The notes under the pieces were generated by a model. That model was not told the origin of the DNA. It ran no database searches and saw only the letters and a program-made list of their open reading frames with translations. The position numbers were made by a program, and so were the translations under genes. Below are positions 36,119 through 45,485 of a stretch of 64,000 nucleotides of DNA, in pieces. How positions within the stretch are numbered: position 1 is the first letter of the stretch; each line of letters starts with the position of its first letter. The stretch is from Hyphomicrobiales bacterium (GTDB taxonomy: Bacteria > Pseudomonadota > Alphaproteobacteria > Rhizobiales > Beijerinckiaceae), in contig UCLR01000005.1 of assembly GCA_900473415.1 (NCBI GenBank), forward strand, positions 124,001-188,000. Direction: 5' to 3'.

Positions 36119-36412
36119 GACGGGCCGGAATTTGCCGGTCGCCTGCTCGATCAATGGGCTTATCTCAACGGCGTCGAGAGCGAGTTCTCGCGTCCGGGAA
36201 AGCCAACCGACAACGCCTATATCGAGACCTTCAACGCTCTCCTGCGCGCGGAGTGCCTCAATGCTTCCTGGTTCCTGCCAATGGCTGACGCCCGCGACAG
36301 GGTCGAGTTCTGGTGAAAGGAGTACAATGACGACAGGTCGCACGCCGCGCCCGGAGGCTTGACCCCGAGCGCCTTTGCAAACCAGGTTTCCGATGCCCGA
36401 ACCCTTGCATAG
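36119..36412 (+). pseudogene. IS3-family transposase (OrfB) C-terminal remnant
   Basis: The frame encodes the end of an rve integrase core: DGPEFAGRLLDQWAYLNGV, the third catalytic acidic residue in GKPTDNAYIETFNALLRAE, then an in-frame TGA at 36314 where relatives have FWRxxYN, and DRSHAAPGGLTPSAFANQV before TAG at 36410-36412. The DDE catalytic N-terminal half is gone. The TGA looks like a CGA-to-TGA change. This is a dead insertion-sequence fragment. Confidence 0.8.
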
Positions 36413-36498
36413 CGCCTGGACCACAAAACGGGCCAGGACCATTGTCTTCGGATCAAGGTCATCCAGGATGCCAGCGCAATTCCTACTGGGATGGGCAA

Positions 36499-36909
36499 AT
36501 GTACAAACACATCCTGATTGCTGCAGACGATTCCGAGCTTGCGCACAAGGGTCTTGAGCATGGCTTGGCGCTCGCCAAGCCGCTCGAGGCGAAAGTCACG
36601 GTTCTGATCGTTTCAGAGCCCCTGCGCCCGGAGATGGCGCATGCAGCGCGCCAGCAGATCGATGCGTTGATAAAGCAACGCATTGCCTCCATCGTGCAGC
36701 AGGCGTCCGAACACGGCGTCACGGTAGATCTGGAACACGAAATCGATGTTTCCCCAGCCGCGGCAATCGTCCGATTGGCCAAGCTCAAGGGCTGTGATCT
36801 CGTCGTGATGTCCTCTCATGGCCGGCGTGGCATACAAAAGGTCGTGCTCGGGAGCCAGACGTCAGAGGTCTTGGCAATTGCGACCATCCCCGTGCTGGTG
36901 ATCCGGTAA
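36499..36909 (+). CDS. Universal stress protein, UspA family
   Basis: A 136-residue single-domain Usp protein. It begins MYKHILIAADDSELAHKGLE, and the ATP-binding motif G-2x-G-9x-G(S) appears as SSHGRRGIQKVVLGSQTSEV near residues 104-124. Such proteins bind ATP and are induced under starvation or oxygen limitation. The ATG at 36499 fits the family start; an earlier in-frame ATG at 36442 adds unrelated residues. It stands alone between two transposase remnants, which suggests that the flanks were mobilised. Confidence 0.92.
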   Translation: MYKHILIAADDSELAHKGLEHGLALAKPLEAKVTVLIVSEPLRPEMAHAARQQIDALIKQRIASIVQQASEHGVTVDLEHEIDVSPAAAIVRLAKLKGCDLVVMSSHGRRGIQKVVLGSQTSEVLAIATIPVLVIR

Positions 36910-37253
36910 TCGACCTCCCAATTTGCGACAAGGCGGTCGGCCAGCCCGTCGCGGTCGCACTTGGTGGGAGGGCGCCGGACCCGAACCGCAGCCTGCAATT
37001 CGGCCAGCGTGATGTCGTTACGTCCGTCGAGCAGCATGAGGATCTGCTCTTTCTGCGCTTCGATCCGCGCCGAGAGCCGGTCCCCGCCGCGCGGCTTCGC
37101 AGCGGGACTGCCCGCCTGTCTGTCGCGAGCGCTCCAGCGGACCGCGCTCGTGACGCTCAGCCCGAACCGTTCCGCTGCCTGACGCCACGACATTCCACCT
37201 GAAACTGCTGCGACAACGCGTTCGCGAAGATCGAGAGACAAGCTGCGAGCCAT
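36816..37253 (-). pseudogene. IS630-family transposase N-terminal fragment
   Basis: The first 90 codons encode the helix-turn-helix start of IS630 transposases: MARSLSLDLRERVVAAVSGG, MSWRQAAERFGLSVTSAVRW, AAKPRGGDR and DITLAELQAA. Beyond codon 90 the similarity ends although the frame stays open and runs antisense through the end of the usp gene. The catalytic DDE domain, usually a second 180-residue stretch, is missing. It is a truncated, non-functional copy. Confidence 0.78.
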
Positions 37254-37357
37254 CGCTGCTGCCTCCGATCCGGCAGACAGCTTGAAACGGAACGCGCCCC
37301 TCTTGGGGCTCCTCAACGATTCAATTCGGTCGGACAACGCTCTAGCGGTATCTCACA

Positions 37358-37489
37358 TCACGAGACGAGGTCTTTCGCCGGCACGGTCGTTGAGCTGGAT
37401 GGCGGTGCCTGGTCTCGCCCAGCGTACCAGAACGCATAGCCGAGCCATGCAAAGGCAAAAATGCCTGCCAATGGAAGCACATTGGACAT
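37358..37489 (-). CDS. Possible 43-residue membrane peptide downstream of the cellulose operon
   Basis: The ATG at 37489 opens a 43-codon frame with one clear membrane helix (VLPLAGIFAFAWLGYAFWYA) followed by a charged, Ser/Thr/Pro-rich tail ending KDLVS. It lies 107 bases after the TPR gene on the same strand, so it could be the last gene of the bcs operon; several bcs operons carry tiny membrane proteins such as BcsF. The ribosome-binding site (GAGG, about 8 bases upstream) is modest. No homologue is recognised. Confidence 0.4.
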   Translation of the reverse strand: MSNVLPLAGIFAFAWLGYAFWYAGRDQAPPSSSTTVPAKDLVS

Positions 37490-37596
37490 CGGTCTGGCCT
37501 CGCGTTGATCTGCACGAGGTCTCGCCCGCCGGCCCTAATACTTCGCCTTTGGCTTGCTTCAAATTCTACCGACCTGCATCTGCGGCGGACGGTGCG

Positions 37597-39801
37597 TCAA
37601 TACCTGTTCCGCTGTGTGATATCGCGGATCGCCGTCAATCCGGCGAGCGCCTGAGGTGAGCCGTTGGCCCTGTACAGCGTCGTGAAGACCTTGCTCGCGT
37701 CGTCGTAGCGGCCGAGATTGAAGTAGGACCAGCCGCGCATCAGCATCAGATCGGTCGTTTCAGGCGCGTGCCGGGCGCGTTCCGAAAGAGTAACGAGAGC
37801 TCCGTCGAAATCCTTGGCGTCGTACTGGGCGAAGAACCGTTCGGACAGTAGTAAGGCCGACAATTCGCGACGCCGCGCGGGCGGCAGGTTCGCGCTTGCT
37901 GCCGCAACGCCGGCTTCCGCCGTCAGCCCTTGCTGCAGCTTCGCATAGGTTTTGCCCGTTGCGGCGTCGGACGCGACCTGGCTGTTGCCTGTGCGCATGG
38001 CGGCCTCGAAGGCCAGGGCTGCTGCGGCCGGGCGCTTCAGGTTGAGTAGGCACCAGCCGCGCTGCAGCGCAGCTGCCCCGGCGATCCCGTTGCCGCAACC
38101 GCCTGCCGGTTGCGGCGGCCGAACCCGGCGGCGCGATACAGGCTCGCTATCAATCTCCGCCTCCACAAACGGCCTGAGCGCTTCCGTTCGAGCGATGCGG
38201 CGCGGCCCGGCATCTGTCGGGCTCCGGCTATCCGGGATCGGTGTGGTCTCGGCAGCCAGGTCCTGCCGGTTCCGCTCCTGAACCGACAGGTCCTGTCGCG
38301 ACACGTCCTGCCCACGCGGCGCGCGATTACGACGCGGGTCGAGGAGGCTTGCGATCCGCTCGGAGCGGCCGCCCCATTCCGCCATGATCGCACGCAGCCC
38401 GGCCTGATCTCGCAGGCGTTGGCGCGCCAGGGCGAGCCCATAGGCCGCCGGTTCATAGCCACGGTCCCAGTTGCGAGCGGTCTCGAACCAGGTTGCCGCG
38501 GGCGAAATCTGCCCGGCGTTGTAGGCATACCAGCCCAGACCTGCCGCACCCGGAGCGTACCGATCCGTTCCGACGGTCTTGGCGATCCGCTCCAGGACGG
38601 CGCGGTCGAGCCTTGGGGGTGGCTCCTGCGTAATCAGGCTCGTCGCGACATCGAGATAGGCCTTGCGGTTCGTCGCACCTGCTTCGAGCCACTGCGCCCC
38701 CAGCGCTTCGGCCTCCTGGTATTTTTGATTGGCCCCGAGCGCCAGCACCGCACCTTCCGCCGCCTTGGCCCCGCCATTGCGCGAGAGCGCCATCTTGAAC
38801 CATGTCTCGGCCTTCAGCGGATCATTGCGGTGCAACGCATAGAAGCCGAGGAGAATGGCATCGTCAGGCGTTGTGGCGGCGTTCGCGAGGGCCTCCACGC
38901 GTCGCAAGTCGTCCGGGGGCACGGTGAGCCTGGCGTCCTCTGCCGCCCGGCCAATCCGCCGCCGAGCGAGCTCGTCGCGGATGCTGGAGAATTCGCTCTG
39001 TCTCTCCTGCGCAAGCAGTTGTTCTGTCAGGGCGTCCGACAGCGTCGCGAGCGCCTTCTGCATCGTCCCGATCCGCTCGGCCGGGTTGGTGCAGTTCGTC
39101 AGGACGTAGGCATAAGCGTCGCGCGCTCTTTCGGGCCTGGCCGTGTTGACGAACGCCTCGGCCACCCGCCAGAGCGCATCGACATTCGCGCAGGTCAGCA
39201 ATGCCGGCGTCTCGGTGCCGAGACGGATGACCTGTTCCCATTGCCTTGCATTGGAGGCATTCACCAGCCGCTGCGCGGCCTCGGCCGTGTCGAGACGGGC
39301 AATCAGATCGTCCGGCACGCGCCAGTTCGGATCCGTCGTGCCCCGTTGTGCGATTGCTGCCCGCAATTCGCTGAGCTTGCCATCTGCAAAGAGCCTCCAC
39401 ATCCGGTCCAGCTCGGCGTCACCGGTCTGGGCCGGCGATGTCAGGTCCGCCGGCGGCTTCCATTCAGGGTAGAGTGCGCGCAGACGTGCGAGTTCGGCCT
39501 CAAGACGCCGCGTGTCCCCCTGAGACGCGAAATAGCGCAGCGCGCTTTCGTCGACGATCGGGGGGCGTTGCACTCGCTGGCCGGATTGGCCTGGCGCGGC
39601 CGGCGCGGGCTGTGCGGTCGTCGGCGCCTGAGCGAGCTCCAGGCCTGGCGCCGACGCCTCGGTTGTCGAGCCGTCCGCCGCCGTCGCAGACCACAGAGCT
39701 GGTGCATCGAGCGATGCATCGCCTCGCGGGCCGTAGCGGCCCACGGCATAGAAGACGGCGCTCGCGGCGGCGATCGCCAGAAAGACCTGCCTCACATGCA
39801 T
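37597..39801 (-). CDS. TPR-repeat cellulose-operon protein (BcsC-like, no visible porin domain)
   Basis: A 734-residue protein. An N-terminal helix (VRQVFLAIAAASAVFYAVG) serves as signal peptide or anchor, followed by a Pro/Ala linker and many degenerate tetratricopeptide repeats from about residue 80 to the C-terminus (for example LFADGKLSELRAAIAQRG, GWSYFNLGRYDDASKVF). BcsC proteins are near 1150 residues with a beta-barrel porin at the end; nothing like that is seen here. It may match the TPR protein called BcsK in some alphaproteobacterial operons, though that name is uncertain. The ATG at 39801 overlaps the end of bcsZ. Confidence 0.75.
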   Translation of the reverse strand: MHVRQVFLAIAAASAVFYAVGRYGPRGDASLDAPALWSATAADGSTTEASAPGLELAQAPTTAQPAPAAPGQSGQRVQRPPIVDESALRYFASQGDTRRLEAELARLRALYPEWKPPADLTSPAQTGDAELDRMWRLFADGKLSELRAAIAQRGTTDPNWRVPDDLIARLDTAEAAQRLVNASNARQWEQVIRLGTETPALLTCANVDALWRVAEAFVNTARPERARDAYAYVLTNCTNPAERIGTMQKALATLSDALTEQLLAQERQSEFSSIRDELARRRIGRAAEDARLTVPPDDLRRVEALANAATTPDDAILLGFYALHRNDPLKAETWFKMALSRNGGAKAAEGAVLALGANQKYQEAEALGAQWLEAGATNRKAYLDVATSLITQEPPPRLDRAVLERIAKTVGTDRYAPGAAGLGWYAYNAGQISPAATWFETARNWDRGYEPAAYGLALARQRLRDQAGLRAIMAEWGGRSERIASLLDPRRNRAPRGQDVSRQDLSVQERNRQDLAAETTPIPDSRSPTDAGPRRIARTEALRPFVEAEIDSEPVSRRRVRPPQPAGGCGNGIAGAAALQRGWCLLNLKRPAAAALAFEAAMRTGNSQVASDAATGKTYAKLQQGLTAEAGVAAASANLPPARRRELSALLLSERFFAQYDAKDFDGALVTLSERARHAPETTDLMLMRGWSYFNLGRYDDASKVFTTLYRANGSPQALAGLTAIRDITQRNRY

Positions 39802-40811
39802 TGCGGATACCTCTCTCGAAGCATCGAGAGGGACAGAAGATGCAGCGTCGAGGGATAGTAGGCGGTCGGCTGAAACGTCTTGAGGTCGGCCGGAATCGCG
39901 GTCTTGTCGAGCGTGCAGGCCATGGCGGCGGCCAGGATACGATAACCAGGGTCGAGCAGCGGCTCGACAGCCTTGCCGGTCTTGATGTCGATGACTGCGG
40001 GGCCGTCGACCCATGCGCGCCGGAACGGTTCCATACGTGCCTTGTCGGCTAGGCCGGAACGCATGAGGTAAAGCGGGATTCGAATGGCGTTGTACCCGAA
40101 CTGGGCCGGAAATCCGTCGGCCGGCCGGGGAGGGCCTTTGACGGACACCCACTCCGGCGCGAGCGACTTCTCCTTGGCAAAGGTGTCGAGTAGGCGCAGG
40201 CCAGTCGCTTGGGTCCGCATCCAGCTCTGGTCGCCGGTGAGCTGGGTCAGGATCGGAAACGCCTCGAAGATCCAGTAGGAGGGATTGACCACGGGGCCGT
40301 CCGGCCTGTCCTTTTCCGTGAACCCGGCAGCGCCGGGCATCAGCCATGTCTCGCCGCCGCGCTTCAGCAGCGCGACCTTGGCCAATGACCTGGCGATCTG
40401 GCGCGCGGCAGCGGTATAGGCGGGCATGTTCCAGCGCGCGCCGGCACAAGCGAGGGCTTGCGCGATCAGAAGATCGCCGTCGCTGGCGTTGTTGATGTCA
40501 GTGACGTGGGGACTCGCTTTCGGATCCCAGCGCCAGGCCGCCAGCCCGTCGTCGCGGATCAGCATCTCCGTCCGCGTGAAGCCGAAGATCAGCGCGAAGC
40601 TGCTGCGGTCACCTGCCAGGCAAGCCAGCAGCAAGCCGTAGCCCTGGCTCTCGCTGTGGCTGATCCCGCCATTGATGTCGTCGACCACGCGCCCTTCGGG
40701 CGTGACGAATTTCTGCCGGTAGAGTTCCCAGGCGCCGTCGGGCAACGTGGCCTGTACGCCGGATGTGAGGCACATCATGGCTGCTGCAAGCATGGCGAGG
40801 AGCTTCTTCAC
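39792..40811 (-). CDS. bcsZ: Cellulase of the cellulose operon, glycoside hydrolase family 8
   Basis: A 339-residue secreted endo-beta-1,4-glucanase. The signal peptide (KKLLAMLAAAMMCLTSGVQA) follows a GTG start at 40811 that overlaps the bcsB stop (GTGA). The catalytic acid lies in ISHSESQGYGLLLA and the aspartate pair in NNASDGDLLIAQAL. WIFEAFP and GFPAQFGYNAIRIPLYL are further GH8 landmarks. BcsZ trims nascent glucan in the periplasm and tunes cellulose output. Confidence 0.93.
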   Translation of the reverse strand: MKKLLAMLAAAMMCLTSGVQATLPDGAWELYRQKFVTPEGRVVDDINGGISHSESQGYGLLLACLAGDRSSFALIFGFTRTEMLIRDDGLAAWRWDPKASPHVTDINNASDGDLLIAQALACAGARWNMPAYTAAARQIARSLAKVALLKRGGETWLMPGAAGFTEKDRPDGPVVNPSYWIFEAFPILTQLTGDQSWMRTQATGLRLLDTFAKEKSLAPEWVSVKGPPRPADGFPAQFGYNAIRIPLYLMRSGLADKARMEPFRRAWVDGPAVIDIKTGKAVEPLLDPGYRILAAAMACTLDKTAIPADLKTFQPTAYYPSTLHLLSLSMLRERYPQCM

Positions 40812-43282
40812 GACCGCCTTCCCAACCGCCCGAGCATCAGTGACGTGCCGATGCCCAAGGCGATGCAGGCCACCAGAAGTGCCAGGGCGTAGGTGCCGAT
40901 ATTGCTCGACATCCAGTTTGCGAGGACGAGGCGCATATTCGTCAGGCTGAAGGGGCGGGTCATCACGAAGGACGTGCTGTCGGCAGAAATCACGTGGGTT
41001 TCCTCGGTGCCGCGGAAAGAGGTGATCTTGCCCGCCATGCTCGCCCAGTTCCCCGGCGCGACGACGCGGGCAATACTGCTCTCGAGCATTTCCTCGCGCC
41101 GCGCGACGAAGGCCGTCCATGTCTGCCGCGTTTCCGGGTCGACCGCCTGAGCGGCGATGAGTTCGGTTCCTTCGGCGGGCTCGTAGAGGGAGATGGTGCG
41201 GGACGGCGCTCTCAGCTGGGCAAAGGACAGATCGAAGGTTCGCTGAAGCCAGCCGTCGAACGCAACGAAATAGCGCGCGAACGGCCCCCCGAGCGAAGTG
41301 CGCCAGCGATCGCGAATCTCGTTCGTGGATGTCGCTATGCCGCCTGAGTCCTCCGGCGTGGTCTGGCGGCCCTGGAAACGATTGAGAACGGCATCGAACA
41401 CGGCAGTGCTGTCGATGTCGGGTGGAACCACCACGGCGTCGGCGCGCAGCGGCCAGCTGGAGCGAACGCTGTCCGCAATGCCCACGCGGGGCAGCAGCCC
41501 GCTCGGCAACTGGCCGGCGGCTCCCACGATCAAGGCCGGCCGATCGCCAACAGACGCTGCGTTTGCCAGCGCGTCGACCACGAGCGGGCGGCTGGCGCGC
41601 TGGGCAAGCCGCGCCAGAAGCGTTGCTGCAGCGCCAAAATTGGCGGTGTCGAGCCGCCCCATGATCAGCGCGACGTGAGGAGACACCGAATAGGGAAATC
41701 CCGTGCCGGCCGTCGCCGCGAGGTTCGGTTTGACGCCTATCTTGGCGAAATCCGGGATCGAGAGAGAGGTAGTGTCGAAAAGCGCGAAGCGGCTCTTGCC
41801 GGGCAGGGTGGCGCCCGGCCCGCAGCTCAGATCGCTCTTCGCAAGCGTAACGGCTTCCAGCCAGATCTCATTGATGCCTGGTCGGAAATGGCGCAGCGGC
41901 ACCGTGATCGGGAATTGCTGGAACAGCCCGCCATTTGTGGTGTTCAGCGGCACCGTGGCAGCGACATTGCCGTTGACGAAGATTTCGACGTGACTGACGC
42001 CAGGCAGAACCTCCGCCGAATAGGCGCCGTCGAGGTAGAGCGTGGCCTCGCCATAGGCGTTGGCGTAGAAGTCGCCGGGCATCGCAATGACGGCCCGCAC
42101 GCGCACGCGCCGCCCGGTGGATTCTTGCGTGGACACGCCGAGATCGGCGAAGCGCAGGACCTCCTTGTTTGAGATGAACGGCGCTTCCGGCACGTGCCAG
42201 CTTGCCGTGTCCATTCTTGTCCGGTTCATGTTGGTTGGCCGGGAAACCGGCTCGGTCAGGAGCTTGGCGACGATCGTCTCGATTTCCGACCACCCCTGGC
42301 CGGTCACAAGCAGCGTTGCAGGCCCGAACTTCGGACTGGCAATGAAGCCGAGGAAGTTGCGCGTGGCCGCCTCCTCCGGAACCGTGCCGAATACTTCGGC
42401 CAATTCACCCGACGTCCCGATGACGACCGTCAGGGAACCGGGGCGCGAGCGCTCGGGCGGGCGTTCGGAGACGCGCACGATCGCCTGCCCATAGCGTCCG
42501 CGTAGCGCCACGGCTTGAGCGACCGCCAGAATCGCATTGCCGGCGATCGCGCGTGGGGCACTGGGCGCGACGATGTTGATCGTCGTCTGGCCGCTCTCGT
42601 CGCCGCCGACCGCCGGCAGATCGTCGATGGTTAGAGGGCGGAACTGGCGGCCATCGCCTCCCCGGAAGCTCAGCTTGGTGCCGGCGCCATCGATGCGCGT
42701 CCAGAGTTCATAGGTCGAGGCCACCGTGCAATCCGTCCGGTGACGTTGCACGACCTCGAAACGGATCGTGTTCTGGCCCGGTCGCACGAGGCCCTTGCGG
42801 ATGGCCACCGACAGCCGCGCCAACCGGTCGGACGAAGCGATCGGCTGCTCGATAACGCGCTCACCGTTGATCCGAACGGTCAGCCGCGAGGCTTCGGGCA
42901 TCACGACGAGCGCGTTCTGGAACGCAACCTCGAGGTTCAGATCGGTGTTGGCTTCTTCCTGTGTCAGGAAAAAGGCCCAGCCACGGGCATCGCTCTCACC
43001 CTCGAGGGTCACGCGAGCGGCCGGAAGCAACGGCTTATAGGTAAAGGCGGTCGGATACGGGCTTGTTGCAACTGCCGGAGGCTGCGGTCGTTGCGGCTGG
43101 GCTGCCGGCGCAGGTGGTTGCGACGGTGCCGGCTTCGCAGCCGGTTGCTGCCCAGGCGGTGCGATCATGAATGGCGGAGGGTCGGCTGGTGCCGGCTGTG
43201 CGCGAACATGCTGAAGGAGCCCGGAGCCGCACAGCAGCGGAACGACTGCAAAGGCCAGGAAGGGCAGGGGCACCCGCTTCAT
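40808..43282 (-). CDS. bcsB: Cellulose synthase periplasmic regulatory subunit BcsB
   Basis: An 824-residue protein. It has an N-terminal signal segment (PFLAFAVVPLLCGSGLL), a Pro/Ala/Gln-rich linker (residues 30-65), then alternating carbohydrate-binding and flavodoxin-like domains of BcsB (ATLYLDGAYSAEVLPGVSHV and similar). A single C-terminal membrane anchor (ALALLVACIALGIGTSLMLG) docks on BcsA. Its length is normal for the family. The ATG at 43282 forms ATGA with the bcsA stop. It guides the glucan through the periplasm. Confidence 0.95.
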   Translation of the reverse strand: MKRVPLPFLAFAVVPLLCGSGLLQHVRAQPAPADPPPFMIAPPGQQPAAKPAPSQPPAPAAQPQRPQPPAVATSPYPTAFTYKPLLPAARVTLEGESDARGWAFFLTQEEANTDLNLEVAFQNALVVMPEASRLTVRINGERVIEQPIASSDRLARLSVAIRKGLVRPGQNTIRFEVVQRHRTDCTVASTYELWTRIDGAGTKLSFRGGDGRQFRPLTIDDLPAVGGDESGQTTINIVAPSAPRAIAGNAILAVAQAVALRGRYGQAIVRVSERPPERSRPGSLTVVIGTSGELAEVFGTVPEEAATRNFLGFIASPKFGPATLLVTGQGWSEIETIVAKLLTEPVSRPTNMNRTRMDTASWHVPEAPFISNKEVLRFADLGVSTQESTGRRVRVRAVIAMPGDFYANAYGEATLYLDGAYSAEVLPGVSHVEIFVNGNVAATVPLNTTNGGLFQQFPITVPLRHFRPGINEIWLEAVTLAKSDLSCGPGATLPGKSRFALFDTTSLSIPDFAKIGVKPNLAATAGTGFPYSVSPHVALIMGRLDTANFGAAATLLARLAQRASRPLVVDALANAASVGDRPALIVGAAGQLPSGLLPRVGIADSVRSSWPLRADAVVVPPDIDSTAVFDAVLNRFQGRQTTPEDSGGIATSTNEIRDRWRTSLGGPFARYFVAFDGWLQRTFDLSFAQLRAPSRTISLYEPAEGTELIAAQAVDPETRQTWTAFVARREEMLESSIARVVAPGNWASMAGKITSFRGTEETHVISADSTSFVMTRPFSLTNMRLVLANWMSSNIGTYALALLVACIALGIGTSLMLGRLGRRS

Positions 43283-45465
43283 TTCGGGGCCCCCGTCTTG
43301 GGGCTCGAGGAGCGCTGCAAGCGGTAGAGGCCAAAGAAATATGAAAGGCCGCGGCTGGTCTGAAAGAGTGCAATGCGCAGGAAGCGCAATGTTCCGTAGA
43401 TCACGCCCATGTTCTGGCGCCGAGCCTTCTGGAAGAGAGTCCATCGCTCGGCGTCCGAAAAGACGAGATCAGCGATCATACGGCTGTGCAGAGGTTGGCT
43501 GGCGAGATAGCGACAACCCAACAGCATCCCCTTCTCGTCCGGCATGCGGCGCATCACGCGGATCGGCAGTGTGCCGGCCGGCATGTCGATCGTGGTTTCG
43601 AAGGAGATCTCTGCCTCGCTGCCCACGGGCAATTCACCTGCCGTCGGCGACATGACACGCAGGGCGACACCATCGACCGAGGCGTTCTCCGTCATGATCG
43701 GCGCGGTTTGCCCGTTGACCGTGATCTGCCCGCGCCGCCGGACCGCGAAGCGCCGAGCGGCGCGCCCCTCCGGCCGCTCCGAGACCACGCCAAGCGCGCA
43801 GCCGGCCATCAACAGATTCAGGAAGTTCCAGAGACCGACCACCAATGTCGTGTCGGCGTTGTAGGGCTCGGTGAGGATACGCCAATAGGTGGCGACGACG
43901 CCCAGCGCCAGGACGGCGAAAATGATGAAGAAGGGCTTGCCCAGTTCCGAGACGCGCCGTGTTTCCAGCGACTCACTCTTCGCAGTGACCTTGAAGGTCG
44001 GCTTGCTCGGGTTGAGCATGACCGAGATGACTGCCGGCAGCAGATAGACGGATTGGATGAACTCATAGAGTTCCGAGATCCATGGCCAGCGGTAACGGCC
44101 ATATAGATAATTCTGCATCATCAAATTGACGATCATATAACTCATAATATAGGCGAAGAATTCACTGCTTGATGCCGTAAATATCTGTAGTCCAAAGAAC
44201 AAGTAGAACAGTGGTGAAATAAGGAATATCAGGCGAACGAATGGGAAAAACCAGAACAAGGCAGAAGAGCTGTAACATAGACGCTGCGGGAGCGAGAGGC
44301 CGGCCTTGAACAGCGGCCGATGATAGATCAGGATCTGCATCATGCCCTGAGCCCAGCGCGAGCGCTGGCCGATGAAGCTCGCGAAGGTCGCCGGTTGCAG
44401 CCCGGCAATCAGCGGCTTGTCGACATAGGCGCTGTGCCACCCTTCGGCGTGCAGCGTGATCGCCGTCTCGGCGTCTTCCGTGATGCTGCGGCCTTGGAAT
44501 CCATTGGTCGTGTCGAGAGCCATGCGGCGCAGCACGGCGGCCGAACCGCAGAAGAACGAGGCGTCCCATTTGTCGAGGCCGCGCTGGATGATGCCGTAGA
44601 ACATCTCGTTTTCGGACGGCATGTCCTTGAAGGTCTTGAGGTTGCGCTCCAGTGGATCCGGGTTGATGAAGAAATGCGGCGTCTGCACCAGGAACAGCTT
44701 CGGATCCAGCGCGAAAAACCCCACCGTCTCAGTGAGGAAGGAGCGGGCGGGGGCGTGATCGGCATCGAAGACGACGATCAGTTCGCCCTTGGAATGCGAG
44801 ATCCCGTTGTTGAGATTGCCGGCCTTGGCGCTGATGTTGCGTTCGCGGGTCAGGTAGGTGACGCCGAGCCCTGCGCAAAGAGCCTGAAGCGCCGCGCGAC
44901 GCTCCCGAGCGGCATTGGCGGCGACGAAGTTGTCCGCGTCGCATTTCTCATCGGTGCCGCCGTCGTCCAGCAGATAGACCTTCAGTCGATCCGCGGGATA
45001 GTCCATGGCGAGCGCCGCCGAGAGCGTTGTCGCCAACAGGTCGGGGTCCTCGTTATAGGTCGGCACGAAGACATCTACGGTCGGCGCGTTCTGTGGATCG
45101 ATCGGCGGCGTCTTGCGTGGGGGCAAGGGCATCGCCACCACGAACAGACTGAGGAACAGCATGCCTATATTGTAGAGTTCGGCGAGATAGAGCGTGATCG
45201 CCGGGACGAAATCTTCGATCTGATTCACAGGCGGCAGGGTACTCGTGCTGCGCCAGTAGATGTAGCGGAGCACGATGGCGGTCCCGAGGCCCAGCGCTAT
45301 CAACCGCCAGACGCCGTAAGGGCGCAGGAACTTCAGAATGATCATCGCGGAGACCACGATCGCGCCGGCGATCAGATGGGCCTGCAAACTGATCGGCAGG
45401 GTGATCAGCACGACCACCACGGCAGCGATCAGGGCCCAGGCGATGACGTAGCTTGCTGTTCGCAT
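43279..45465 (-). CDS. bcsA: Cellulose synthase catalytic subunit BcsA (UDP-glucose-utilising, c-di-GMP-regulated)
   Basis: A 728-residue inner-membrane glycosyltransferase family 2 synthase. Four N-terminal helices precede the catalytic domain with DDG (167-169), DAD (234-236), TED (329-331) and QRSRW (367-371). More helices follow, then a C-terminal PilZ domain. The PilZ c-di-GMP motifs are both present: R-x3-R at 564-568 (RPEGR) and N-x-S-x2-G at 594-599 (NASVDG), so allosteric activation by c-di-GMP should be intact. It follows bcsN after 20 bases and overlaps bcsB by 4. Confidence 0.97.
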   Translation of the reverse strand: MRTASYVIAWALIAAVVVVLITLPISLQAHLIAGAIVVSAMIILKFLRPYGVWRLIALGLGTAIVLRYIYWRSTSTLPPVNQIEDFVPAITLYLAELYNIGMLFLSLFVVAMPLPPRKTPPIDPQNAPTVDVFVPTYNEDPDLLATTLSAALAMDYPADRLKVYLLDDGGTDEKCDADNFVAANAARERRAALQALCAGLGVTYLTRERNISAKAGNLNNGISHSKGELIVVFDADHAPARSFLTETVGFFALDPKLFLVQTPHFFINPDPLERNLKTFKDMPSENEMFYGIIQRGLDKWDASFFCGSAAVLRRMALDTTNGFQGRSITEDAETAITLHAEGWHSAYVDKPLIAGLQPATFASFIGQRSRWAQGMMQILIYHRPLFKAGLSLPQRLCYSSSALFWFFPFVRLIFLISPLFYLFFGLQIFTASSSEFFAYIMSYMIVNLMMQNYLYGRYRWPWISELYEFIQSVYLLPAVISVMLNPSKPTFKVTAKSESLETRRVSELGKPFFIIFAVLALGVVATYWRILTEPYNADTTLVVGLWNFLNLLMAGCALGVVSERPEGRAARRFAVRRRGQITVNGQTAPIMTENASVDGVALRVMSPTAGELPVGSEAEISFETTIDMPAGTLPIRVMRRMPDEKGMLLGCRYLASQPLHSRMIADLVFSDAERWTLFQKARRQNMGVIYGTLRFLRIALFQTSRGLSYFFGLYRLQRSSSPKTGAPK

Positions 45466-45485
45466 CGAGCTTCAGGCGATCATGC

